A DNA stretch of 24,428 bases, from NCBI GenBank assembly GCA_029861675.1, contig JAOTYV010000034.1:1-24428 (forward strand), written 5' to 3'. Position 1 is the first letter of the stretch. Each line of letters starts with the position of its first letter. The notes under the pieces are model-generated. The model saw nothing but the letters and a program-made list of their open reading frames with translations, had not been told where the DNA came from and made no database searches. Source of the stretch: Alphaproteobacteria bacterium. GTDB taxonomy: Bacteria > Pseudomonadota > Alphaproteobacteria > UBA8366. The position numbers and the translations under genes were made by a program. This document shows, in pieces, positions 1-7,272 of the stretch.

Positions 1-504
1 GGTGTTCAGCACCAGCGAAATCACCGAGTAATGGCCGCACAGCACGACCAGCTCGACAACGCCCTTGGGCCCCAACAGTTCCTGGGCCGCGGCGAAGGTG
101 GCGTCGCTGACTTTGCGGTTCTCGGTCATTTCGGTGACGAAATCGTAGACGATTTCCTCGTCCTTGTTCTTGAAATCCGGCCGCCGGCGTTCGGCGATGG
201 CGTCGGCAATCGCCGCGTCCAGGCCTTCCTCCAGGGCGATCTTGTAATGGGCGTACCATTCATATTGCGCGGTCCAGAAACGGCCCATCATGATGATCGC
301 CATCTCGCGCAGCCGCCCGTCCAGCGTGCCGTCGAAGCGCAGGAACGCGCCCATGCCCTGCACCGCGTCGGCGGCTTTCGGGTTGTGCATCAGCGGCACG
401 AACGGCCCGCGCACCTCGCCGCGCGGACCGGCGGTGATCGCCTCGGCCACACGCTTCTGTTCGGCGTCGTAGTCGGCGGGGTCGATAGTGGGTAAACGGC
501 TCAT
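1..504 (-). CDS. Carboxymuconolactone decarboxylase (CMD/AhpD-like) family protein, 3' end cut by window
   Basis: Reading back from the ATG at 502-504 gives 168 open codons that run off the left edge, so the C-terminus is missing. A purine-rich GAGGGAG lies just upstream of the ATG. The translated protein shows the CMD/AhpD-like all-helical pattern: a helix around residues 60-75 (DGRLREMAIIMMGRFW) followed by QYEWYAH at 80-86. In AhpD proper this position carries a redox CxxC followed by a His. Here the cysteines are absent and Glu82/His86 remain, which matches the non-peroxidase CMD-like proteins common beside catabolic genes. A thiol peroxidase role is therefore unlikely; decarboxylase or an unknown role in aromatic or lactone breakdown is the family-based guess. 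It lies 3' of the aldehyde dehydrogenase on the same strand, separated by about 200 bp holding an inverted repeat. Family is fairly sure, reaction is not. Confidence 0.85.
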   Translation of the reverse strand, partial: MSRLPTIDPADYDAEQKRVAEAITAGPRGEVRGPFVPLMHNPKAADAVQGMGAFLRFDGTLDGRLREMAIIMMGRFWTAQYEWYAHYKIALEEGLDAAIADAIAERRRPDFKNKDEEIVYDFVTEMTENRKVSDATFAAAQELLGPKGVVELVVLCGHYSVISLVLNT

Positions 505-594
505 GGTGGGGTCTCCCTCGTTGGGTTATTCGATTGTTTCGTTGCGGGTGGGCCGATCCGCTTACGTGACCTTCCAAATTGGTGCCTCGACCCA

Positions 595-675
595 CCCTCG
601 TACTTCGACAGGCTCAGCACGAGGGTTATAGAATTGGATTGTGCTCCTCATGCTGAGCGAAGTCGAAGTACGAGG
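595..675. repeat. Imperfect inverted repeat, REP-like intergenic element (CTCATGCTGAGC family)
   Basis: The left arm 595-625 and right arm 646-675 are imperfect reverse complements, each about 30 bp with GCTGAGC and TCGAAGTACGAG cores, around a 20-bp loop. The arms differ by one length change and a few substitutions. The same core recurs at 7108-7187. It fills the middle of the 205-bp space between the aldehyde dehydrogenase and the CMD-like gene. It could form a hairpin that attenuates or stabilises the transcript; no T-run follows, so it does not look like a classical terminator. No coding sequence is seen in 505-709. Confidence 0.8.
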
Positions 676-709
676 TCGAGCACTATGTTTTGAAATTTTT
701 AGCAGCTGG

Positions 710-2137
710 TTAAACCGAAAATCCCCCCAGCTTGGTTTCCAGATATTCGGCGATGCCTTCACGGCCGCCCTCGCGGCCGAGGCCGCTTTCCTTTATACCG
801 CCGAACGGCGCGGCGGCGGCGGTCGGGTTGATGTCGTTGACGCCGATGATGCCGAAGCGCAGCCGCTCGAACATGCGGTGCGCCCGCGAGACGTTCTGCG
901 TGTAGACATAGGCGGCGAGGCCGTAATGGGTGTCGTTCGCCATTTCCAGCGCTTTTTCGTCGTCGTCGAAGGTGATGATCGGCGCGACCGGGCCGAAGGT
1001 TTCCTCGCGGTAGATCTGCATCTCGGGCGTGACGCCGGTCAGCACGGTCGGCGCGTAGAAATGGCCCTTGTCGAGCCCGTCATCCATCAGGCGGTGGCCG
1101 CCGCAGCGAACCTCCGCACCCTTGTCGACCGCGTCGGCAACCTGACGCTCGACCTTGTCGATGGCGGCTTGGTTGACCAGCGGGCCGATGCTGACGCCGT
1201 CTTCCAGGCCGTTGCCGCCGCGCAGCCGGGTCACCCGGTTGACGAATTCGTCGACGAAGGGTTCGGCGATGCTGCTGTGGACGAACAGGCGGTTCGGGCT
1301 GATGCAGGCCTGGCCGGTGTTGAGGAACTTGACCAGCGCGGCGCCCTTGGCGGCGTATTGCGGGTTGGCGTCGTCGAACACCAGGAACGGCGCGTGGCCG
1401 CCGAGTTCCAGCGAAACACGCTTCATCTGGTCCGCCGCGCCCCGCGCCAGCGCCTTGCCGACGCCGGTCGAGCCGGTAAAGGTCAGCTTGCGCACCGCCG
1501 GATTGGTGAGAAACTCCTTGCCGATCGGCGCCGGGTCCTTTGCCGTGACCAGATTGACGACACCCGGCGGCAGGTCGGCGTCGTGCAGTACCTTGAACAT
1601 TTCGACCGCGCAGAGCGGCGTCGCCTCGGCGGGTTTGAGAACGATCGTGCAGCCGGCGGCGAGCGCCGGTGCGATCTTTCGCGTCAGCATCGAAACCGGG
1701 TAGTTCCAGGGCGTGATCGCCGCGACCACGCCGACCGGCTGATGCAGCACCAGGAACCGCTGGTCGCCGCGCGGCGCGGGGATCGTCTCGCCATAGACCC
1801 GCTTCGCTTCCTCGGCGTACCACAGCAGGAAGTCGGCGCCGTACTGCACCTCGTTGAGCGCGGCGCGCAGCGGCTTGCCCTGTTCGGTGGTCATGGTCCG
1901 CGCGAGGTCCTCCTTGCGCTCGATCATGATCTGGTAGGCACGGTAGAGCGCGCGCGAACGGTCATAGGCGGTCTGTCCCGCCCAGGCCGGGAAGCTGCGC
2001 TCGGCGCCGGCGATCGCCCAGCGCGCGTCGTTGGCGTCGCCGTCCGGCACCTCGCCGATCTTCTCGCCGGTCGCCGGGTTGGTTACGTCGAAGGTCCCGC
2101 CGCTCTCGGAGCCGACCCACTCTCCATCGATATACAT
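710..2137 (-). CDS. NAD(P)-dependent aldehyde dehydrogenase, succinate-semialdehyde dehydrogenase-like
   Basis: Oxidises an aldehyde to the acid with NAD(P)+ in the cytoplasm. All class hallmarks are present, numbered from the Met encoded at 2137: TPWNYP with Asn145 (oxyanion), VLKPAE with Lys168 (cofactor), FTGSTGVGK (Rossmann glycine turn, about 220-228), LELGG with general base Glu244, and NTGQAC with nucleophile Cys278. The length of 475 residues is normal. LELGGHAPFLVFDD resembles the GabD/glutarate-semialdehyde group, but the substrate cannot be fixed. An in-frame ATG at 2170 would add 11 residues. I prefer 2137 because MYIDGEWV is where family members usually begin and a weak AGG lies 8 bp upstream, while nothing resembling a ribosome site precedes 2170. 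It follows the exporter gene on the same strand with about 90 bp between, so co-transcription is plausible. Confidence 0.93.
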   Translation of the reverse strand: MYIDGEWVGSESGGTFDVTNPATGEKIGEVPDGDANDARWAIAGAERSFPAWAGQTAYDRSRALYRAYQIMIERKEDLARTMTTEQGKPLRAALNEVQYGADFLLWYAEEAKRVYGETIPAPRGDQRFLVLHQPVGVVAAITPWNYPVSMLTRKIAPALAAGCTIVLKPAEATPLCAVEMFKVLHDADLPPGVVNLVTAKDPAPIGKEFLTNPAVRKLTFTGSTGVGKALARGAADQMKRVSLELGGHAPFLVFDDANPQYAAKGAALVKFLNTGQACISPNRLFVHSSIAEPFVDEFVNRVTRLRGGNGLEDGVSIGPLVNQAAIDKVERQVADAVDKGAEVRCGGHRLMDDGLDKGHFYAPTVLTGVTPEMQIYREETFGPVAPIITFDDDEKALEMANDTHYGLAAYVYTQNVSRAHRMFERLRFGIIGVNDINPTAAAAPFGGIKESGLGREGGREGIAEYLETKLGGFSV

Positions 2138-2228
2138 TGCAAATGCCTGCCGCGTTTCCGTTTTCCTCATGTGCCGACGAATTGTGTAGCACGCTTGCGG
2201 CGGCGCAGAAATCGGCCGCCGTCGTTTA

Positions 2229-3758
2229 TCAACGCTTGGGCGCTTTTCCCTTGAACGGGTTCTCCAGCAGGAAAACGAAGGGGATCAGGACCACGATAAA
2301 GGCCGTCAGCCATTCGAAATCCTGCAGATAAGCCAGGAATTGCGCCTGATATATCACTTCCTTGTCGAGCGCGGCGAGCCCGGCCAGTTCGTTCATATTC
2401 CACAGATCGGGCAATGGTTGATGGCGCAGCGTCTCGCTATAGGGCGTCAGGTTTTGCGATAGGATTGCATGGTTCGTTTGCGCGCTGCGGACGAGCTGGC
2501 CGATCAGGATCGAGACGCCGACGCTGCTGCCGATCTTGCGCAGCAGGCTCATGAAGGCGGTGGCGTCGCCCCGGTAATGTGACGGCAGGGTGCTGAACGC
2601 GGCGGTGTTGATGGGGACGAAGAACATGCCGAAGCCGACGCCTTGAATGGCGATGGCGACGATGAAATAGAAGACCCCCGTCTCCGGCGTGAATTGCGCC
2701 AGCATCCACATGGACAGCGCGAGCAGCGCCATCCCCACCGCGATGATCGGACGCGGATCGACCCGGGACAGCAACCGGCCCGACACGGTCGCCATGATCG
2801 CGGTCGTGATGCCGCGCGGCGCCATGATCAATCCGACGATGATCACCGGCATACCCATCAAATTCTGCAGGAACGGCGGCAAAAGCCCGGTCAGCCCGAC
2901 CAGCGTGACCCCGTGCAGCGTCGTCAACAGCAACGCGATCGACAGGTTGCGGTTGAGGAAGATGCGTGGGTCGATGAAGGGTTGGCGCGCGGTGATGATG
3001 TGGATCACGAACAGGTACAGGAATGCGCCGGCGAGGCAGGCCTCGATGATGATTTCGGTCGAATCGAACCAGTCCTGACGGTTGCCCCGGTCGAGCATGA
3101 GCTGCATCGAGATCAGGGCGACGGTCAGCATCAGGAAGCCGGTCCAGTCGAAACGCTGCGCCGTATCCGGCTTGGTCTCCGGCAAAAAGAGTGCGAGCAC
3201 GATCAGCGCAGCGGCGCCGAGCGGTATGTTGACGTAGAACACCCAGCGCCAGCTCAGGTACTCGGTCAGCGCGCCGCCCAGCGTCGGGCCGATGATCGCG
3301 CCGAACATGACGCCGACCGACCACCAGCCCATGGCGAATCCGTGCTCCTCGCGCGGGTAGATATCGAGCAGGATGTGATGCGACATGGGCACCAGCGCCG
3401 CGCCAAACACGCCTTGCAGGAAGCGATAGGTGACGATCTCGGCGAGCGAGTCGGAGCTTCCCGCCAGCATCGAGAAGATCAGAAAACCGATGATGACGAT
3501 AATCAGGAAGCGCCGGCGGCCGACCCGGCGGCTGATCCAGCCGACCGGCGGCGTGGCGATGGCCACCGCGATAAGGTAGGCGGTCAATACCCAGGATACC
3601 TCGTCCTGGGAAACGGAAAGCGAGCCCTGCATGCTCGGCAGGGCGACCGCGGCGAGCAGCGTGTCCATACCCTGCAGGCCGGATGCCAGAACGGTGCCGA
3701 CGAGAATCAGCCCGCGGTAACGGACGTATTCGGAAGCATCGGAGGAGGCTGCGGTCAT
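2229..3758 (-). CDS. MFS drug/efflux transporter, DHA2 (EmrB/QacA) family
   Basis: A 509-residue inner-membrane protein with many hydrophobic helices, as expected for a 14-helix DHA2 exporter driven by the proton gradient. Visible motifs are MDTLLAAVALP (31-41) in helix 1, motif A GWISRRVGRRR (73-83) between helices 2 and 3, motif C GVMFGAIIGPTLGG (149-162) in helix 5, which marks antiporters, and SWRWVFYVNIPLG (169-181), typical of EmrB-like members. The C-terminus ends in a basic tail (KGKAPKR). No EmrA/HlyD adaptor or TolC-like gene is nearby, so it may act alone or with partners elsewhere. It is first in a minus-strand set with the aldehyde dehydrogenase and diverges from the amidohydrolase, which suggests export of a pathway compound or toxic intermediate; that link is inference. 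Confidence 0.93.
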   Translation of the reverse strand: MTAASSDASEYVRYRGLILVGTVLASGLQGMDTLLAAVALPSMQGSLSVSQDEVSWVLTAYLIAVAIATPPVGWISRRVGRRRFLIIVIIGFLIFSMLAGSSDSLAEIVTYRFLQGVFGAALVPMSHHILLDIYPREEHGFAMGWWSVGVMFGAIIGPTLGGALTEYLSWRWVFYVNIPLGAAALIVLALFLPETKPDTAQRFDWTGFLMLTVALISMQLMLDRGNRQDWFDSTEIIIEACLAGAFLYLFVIHIITARQPFIDPRIFLNRNLSIALLLTTLHGVTLVGLTGLLPPFLQNLMGMPVIIVGLIMAPRGITTAIMATVSGRLLSRVDPRPIIAVGMALLALSMWMLAQFTPETGVFYFIVAIAIQGVGFGMFFVPINTAAFSTLPSHYRGDATAFMSLLRKIGSSVGVSILIGQLVRSAQTNHAILSQNLTPYSETLRHQPLPDLWNMNELAGLAALDKEVIYQAQFLAYLQDFEWLTAFIVVLIPFVFLLENPFKGKAPKR

Positions 3759-3835
3759 GTGAAGTCGGGTGCGGTCCTGTGGCGGCCCGGAGGATTGGCG
3801 GTCGGGAAGGCGAGCGGCGGTCCGGCCCGGCTCCG

Positions 3836-3862
3836 AGTATAGACCATAAATTCCGGCTTCAA
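3836..3862 (-). promoter_or_regulatory. Possible sigma70-type promoter of the exporter gene
   Basis: On the minus strand, TTGAAG (3857-3862) and TATACT (3836-3841) are separated by 15 bp, a shorter spacer than ideal. The -10 hexamer is close to consensus and stands out in an otherwise GC-rich divergent region. It would give a leader of about 70 nt before the exporter ATG at 3758. This is sequence resemblance only. Confidence 0.35.
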
Positions 3863-3942
3863 TGCCGCCACTTGCGAATTGAGGCTAAGCTGGCGCCGAT
3901 GCCAGCACAGAGGCACCCTGGCACAGGCGTTGCCTTTCAAGA

Positions 3943-3947
3943 GGAGC
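3943..3947 (+). promoter_or_regulatory. Ribosome binding site AGGAG deciding a TTG start
   Basis: AGGAG sits 8 bp before the TTG at 3956. No comparable site precedes the in-frame ATG codons further upstream (for example 3899), whose translation through this stretch would only read the purine-rich site itself. This is why the amidohydrolase is started at TTG. Confidence 0.6.
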
Positions 3948-3955
3948 CAGGGATT

Positions 3956-4867
3956 TTGAGCGACCGATTTCGTTTCACCGCCAGCCGCCCGAAAGAGGCG
4001 CCACCTGCGGGCGCGTGCGACTGTCATACGCATATCTTCGGACCGATGGACGCCTATTCGTTTGCGGATGGTCGGTCCTATACGCCGATGGATGCCTTGG
4101 TGGACGACATGAAGTCGATGCTGCGGACACTGGGTCTCGACCGGGTAATTCTCGTTCAGCCGAGCCCCTATCGCTCGGACAACCGGTGCCTGCTTGACGC
4201 CTTGCGGAAATTCGGCGCCGCCGCCCGGGGTGTCGCGGTGATCGACGATGACGCGCCGGATGATGAACTGCGGCGTCTCGACGCCGCGGGCGTGTGCGGT
4301 ATCCGGCTTAACATCGCGTCCGGCGGCAACCCTAGTGATGTGCCGCTCGACGTGCGGATCGCGCGGCTGGCCGCCCGCATCGCCATCGTGGGATGGCATC
4401 TTCAGCTCTTCGTCAAGCCGGATGACCTGGCGGCGTTGGAGCCCACCTTGGCGGCCCTGCCGGTTCCGTTGGTGGTGGATCATATGGGGCTGGTTTCGAG
4501 CACGGTCATTCCCTATCACCCGGCCCACGGGGCTCTGTTGCGGCTGCTCGACCGGGGCCATTGTTGGGTCAAGCTGTCGGGCGCCTACCGGCTCAGCGGC
4601 AGCGACACCGATTTCGAGTCCGTTGAACCGCTCGCGAGGTCCCTCGTGGACAAATGCCCGGACCGGCTGGTCTGGGGCTCCGACTGGCCGCATACGCCGG
4701 ACCATTCGGGGGCGCCGGACGGCCCGGGCGCGCGCCGGCCGTACCGGCGGATCGATACCGGGCGCTTGCTCGACCTGTTGTCCGAGTGGGTTCCGGACAA
4801 GGATATCCGCAGACGGATTTTGGTGCGGAATCCCGCGGAGCTGTACGGCTTCGACGCGATTGCCTGA
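3956..4867 (+). CDS. Amidohydrolase family protein, 2-pyrone-4,6-dicarboxylate hydrolase (LigI)-like
   Basis: A TIM-barrel hydrolase of 303 residues, expected to open a lactone or hydrolyse a related cyclic ester in the cytoplasm. From the TTG start the family signatures are CDCHTHIFGP with His24/His26 at the end of strand 1, GIRLN with Arg117 (substrate carboxylate in the family), VVDHMGL with His176, and VWGSDWPHT with Asp243, the catalytic Asp of the superfamily. This is the LigI/metal-independent PDC hydrolase-like arrangement, and the length is normal. In lignin-type aromatic breakdown LigI hydrolyses 2-pyrone-4,6-dicarboxylate. No LigB or LigC homolog is visible here, so the true substrate is open. 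In-frame ATG codons at 3899 and further upstream exist but lack a ribosome site. It is divergent from the exporter and about 118 bp ahead of the hydantoinase A gene. Confidence 0.88.
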   Translation: MSDRFRFTASRPKEAPPAGACDCHTHIFGPMDAYSFADGRSYTPMDALVDDMKSMLRTLGLDRVILVQPSPYRSDNRCLLDALRKFGAAARGVAVIDDDAPDDELRRLDAAGVCGIRLNIASGGNPSDVPLDVRIARLAARIAIVGWHLQLFVKPDDLAALEPTLAALPVPLVVDHMGLVSSTVIPYHPAHGALLRLLDRGHCWVKLSGAYRLSGSDTDFESVEPLARSLVDKCPDRLVWGSDWPHTPDHSGAPDGPGARRPYRRIDTGRLLDLLSEWVPDKDIRRRILVRNPAELYGFDAIA

Positions 4868-4903
4868 TCGGGTGCATCGGTATCCGCAGTAGCCGTGCGC
4901 CGC

Positions 4904-4931
4904 TTGCCGCGCCGCCGCACCGGCTTATGAT
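4904..4931 (+). promoter_or_regulatory. Possible sigma70-type promoter ahead of hydantoinase A gene
   Basis: TTGCCG (4904-4909) and TATGAT (4926-4931) are separated by 16 bp, about 55 bp ahead of the GTG start at 4986. The match is fair for a GC-rich genome. It would let the hydantoinase genes be transcribed separately from the amidohydrolase. Confidence 0.35.
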
Positions 4932-4967
4932 GGCCACCGGCGATTGTCAGAATCACACCGGAAATAC

Positions 4968-4974
4968 AAGGGAG
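4968..4974 (+). promoter_or_regulatory. Ribosome binding site AAGGGAG deciding a GTG start
   Basis: AAGGGAG lies 11 bp before the GTG at 4986. Starting at the TTG further upstream (4944) would translate through this site, and family members begin only a few residues before the GVDIGGTFTD motif, as GTG does here. Confidence 0.6.
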
Positions 4975-4985
4975 CCCAACGGCCC

Positions 4986-7067
4986 GTGAGCAAAACCCAT
5001 GCGCTTGGCGTCGATATCGGCGGCACCTTCACCGATGTCATCGTGTTCGACCAGGCGAGCGGCACGGTCTACAAGGCGAAGGAACTGACAACCCATGACG
5101 ATCCCGCGCGCGGCGTCATTCAAGGGGTGCAAAAGGCGCTTGGCACGGCGGTGACGGCGGCCGATCTGTATCGCACGGTGCATGCGACGACGCTGTTCAC
5201 CAACGCGCTGATCGAACGCAACGGCGCGGTCACCGGGCTGATCACCACCGAAGGATTCCGCGACGCGGTCGAGATCGGCCGCGAGCGCAAATACGAACTC
5301 TACGACCTCAACATCGCCAAGCCCGTGCCCTTGGCGCCGCGCGACCGCCGGCTGGAAGCGCGCGAACGGATGGATGCGGCGGGCCGGGTGGTGACGCCGC
5401 TGGATGAGGAGTCGCTGCTCTCGGCGGCGGCGGCGCTGGTCGGGCAGGGGGTGGAGTCCCTCGCCATCGTCTTCCTGCATTCCTATGCCAACCCGGCGCA
5501 TGAGGAAGCGGCGGCCGCGGCGGTTGCCCGCGCCTATCCCGATTTGTTCGTCACCACGTCGTATGAAGTCGCGCCGGAGATCCGGGAGTACGAGCGGTGT
5601 TCGACCGCGGTCATCAACGCCTTCTTCAAGCCGCTGGCGGATTCCTATATCGAGCGGCTGGCCGGACAGGTCGCCGGGCTCGGCGCCGACGCGCCGTTCT
5701 TCATGATGCTGTCCAACGGCGGGCTGACCCATGTGGCGGAAGCCAAACGGACGCCGGTGCAATTGCTCGAATCCGGCCCGGCGGCGGGGGCGTTGGCCGG
5801 CGCCTATTTCGGTGGATTGTCGGGCGAGCGCAACATCCTGGCTTTCGACATGGGCGGCACGACGGCCAAGCTGGCGCTGGTCGAGGAGGGCGAGCCCCAT
5901 GTCGCCTACCGGTTCGAGGCGGCGCGCGAGAAGCGCTTCATGGAAGGCAGCGGCCTGCCGGTCAACATCTCGACCATCGAGCTGATCGAAATCGGCGCGG
6001 GCGGCGGCAGCATCGCCCATGTGGACGCGCTGGAACTGCTGAAGGTTGGCCCGCGCAGCGCCGGCTCGCAGCCGGGCCCGGCGTGTTACGCGCAGGGCGG
6101 GACCGAGCCCACGGTGACCGATGCGGATCTGCTGCTGGGCTATCTCAACGCGGAATTTTTCGCCGGCGGCGAGATGAAGATCGATCGCGCCGCCGCCGAA
6201 GGCGCGATGCAGCCCCTGAGCGACCGGCTCGGCCTGTCGCTGACGGAAATTGCCTGGGGTATCCACGATGTGGTCAATGAAAACATGGCAAGCGCGGCGC
6301 GGGTGCACATCGCCGAGATGGGCAAGGACCCGCGCGGCTACACGCTGCTGGCGACCGGCGGCGCGGGTCCGGTTCACGCCTTCTACGTGGCGCGCAAGCT
6401 GCGGATCAAGCGGCTGCTCTGTCCGGTCGCCGCGGGGGTCGCCTCGGCGCTTGGGTTGTTGATGGCGCCGGCGCGGGTCGACCGCTCCGCCACCGTTGCG
6501 GTGCAGTGGGAGGATATCGACTGGCCGACGCTCGAGGCCGGCTTCGCACGGCTTGAAAGGGACGCGGCGCAAGTCATTGAGGAAACGGGACTCGATGCAA
6601 AGAATGCGCCCGTCACACGGCTCGCGGATATGCGCTTCGTGGGACAGGGTTTCGAGGTGGTGGTGACCTTGCCGCCCGGCCCGTATGACGCGGGTGCGGC
6701 GGCGGGTATTCAAACGGCGTTCGAGGACGCCTATCGTCAGACATTTTCCCGGTTGCCGCCGGACGTGATCATCGAAATTATCAACATTCGCGTGTCGATG
6801 CGGGCGCCGGTGCCGGGATCGGGCATCGTCTTCAATGCGGGATCGGACGGTCCAGCGACGCCCAAGGCGCACCGGCCGGTCTATTTCCCCGAGGCGCGGG
6901 ACTATGTGGACACGCCGGTCTACGACCGCGCCGCCCTGCCTGCCGGTGAGGCAATAGCCGGACCGGCGATCGTCGAGGAGAGCGAATCCACCCTGGTGGT
7001 GGGTCCGGACGCGACGATGCAGGTCGACGGCAGCGGCAACCTGATCGTCGAGCTGGGGGATGGGTAG
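4986..7067 (+). CDS. hyuA: Hydantoinase/oxoprolinase family protein, subunit A
   Basis: A 693-residue ATP-dependent subunit of the HyuA/5-oxoprolinase/acetone carboxylase-alpha type, which phosphorylates an amide, lactam or carbonyl substrate before hydrolysis or carboxylation. From the GTG start the acetate-kinase/Hsp70-like fold shows its phosphate loops: GVDIGGTFTD at 8-17, HATTLFTNALIERNG in the N-terminal domain, and DMGGTTAK at 288-295 opening the second lobe. Further signatures are EIGAGGGSIA, GPRSAGSQPGPACY and TGGAGPVHAF. The C-terminal region matches the usual family extension, and length is normal. The partner subunit B follows after 205 bp that contain nested repeats, which is unusual for a pair normally adjacent. 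Substrate is unknown: hydantoin, oxoproline, N-methylhydantoin and ketone carboxylation are all used by relatives. The symbol is used in the family sense. Confidence 0.92.
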   Translation: MSKTHALGVDIGGTFTDVIVFDQASGTVYKAKELTTHDDPARGVIQGVQKALGTAVTAADLYRTVHATTLFTNALIERNGAVTGLITTEGFRDAVEIGRERKYELYDLNIAKPVPLAPRDRRLEARERMDAAGRVVTPLDEESLLSAAAALVGQGVESLAIVFLHSYANPAHEEAAAAAVARAYPDLFVTTSYEVAPEIREYERCSTAVINAFFKPLADSYIERLAGQVAGLGADAPFFMMLSNGGLTHVAEAKRTPVQLLESGPAAGALAGAYFGGLSGERNILAFDMGGTTAKLALVEEGEPHVAYRFEAAREKRFMEGSGLPVNISTIELIEIGAGGGSIAHVDALELLKVGPRSAGSQPGPACYAQGGTEPTVTDADLLLGYLNAEFFAGGEMKIDRAAAEGAMQPLSDRLGLSLTEIAWGIHDVVNENMASAARVHIAEMGKDPRGYTLLATGGAGPVHAFYVARKLRIKRLLCPVAAGVASALGLLMAPARVDRSATVAVQWEDIDWPTLEAGFARLERDAAQVIEETGLDAKNAPVTRLADMRFVGQGFEVVVTLPPGPYDAGAAAGIQTAFEDAYRQTFSRLPPDVIIEIINIRVSMRAPVPGSGIVFNAGSDGPATPKAHRPVYFPEARDYVDTPVYDRAALPAGEAIAGPAIVEESESTLVVGPDATMQVDGSGNLIVELGDG

Positions 7068-7107
7068 GATCCTCGATGGGTTGGCGGTGGCGAAATTGTT
7101 GTCAGGC

Positions 7108-7238
7108 TCATGCTTCGTCAAGCTCAGCATGAGGGCGTTTGGGGGTTGAACGGGCTTTCGGGGAGGGCCTCATGCTGAGCTTGACGACCTGCCTTCGCCG
7201 AAGCGAAGCGTCGGCTTCGCGCAGGCAGGAGCATGCGG
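7108..7238. repeat. Inverted repeat of the CTCATGCTGAGC family, one arm split by an inserted element
   Basis: The left arm at 7108-7134 is the reverse complement of a right arm that begins at 7168. The first 20 bp of the right arm (7168-7187) match perfectly, then 42 unrelated bases intervene, and the arm resumes as AGCATG at 7230. The same family occurs at 595-675. The whole lies in the 205-bp space between hydantoinase A and B. No gene is seen in this space. Confidence 0.8.
7188..7229. repeat. 42-bp GC-rich imperfect palindrome inserted in another repeat
   Basis: Begins CCTGCCTTCGCCGAAGC and ends CGCGCAGGCAGG, so its ends are inverted repeats and it can fold into a hairpin with GAAGC/GCTTC inside. 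Removing it restores GACGA joined to AGCATG, which is the sequence predicted by the intact left arm of the host repeat. It therefore looks like a mini-palindrome that moved into a pre-existing repeat. No target duplication is evident. Confidence 0.7.
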
Positions 7239-7272
7239 CCCTTCGCGCGCAAATTTGGATATAGGACACGGT

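Noticed and set aside
80..504. AhpD-type thiol peroxidase
   Set aside because: The CxxC pair required for peroxidase activity is absent; the position reads QYEWYAH.
641..2254. Long plus-strand open frame (537 codons) opposite the aldehyde dehydrogenase
   Set aside because: Its product is Arg/Asp/Val-rich with no recognisable motif, and it is the antisense shadow of a gene with complete catalytic motifs; long shadows are expected at this GC content.
2643..3842. Plus-strand open frame of 399 codons opposite the exporter
   Set aside because: Extremely polar product rich in Asp, Arg, His and Gln, as arises from reading a hydrophobic membrane-protein gene backwards.
4953..7130. Minus-strand open frame of 725 codons opposite hydantoinase A
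   Set aside because: Arg/His/Gln-rich shadow with no motif, while the plus strand carries all family signatures.
7097..7240. CRISPR array
   Set aside because: Only two arms of one inverted repeat with no regular spacing or spacers; explained as palindromic intergenic repeats.
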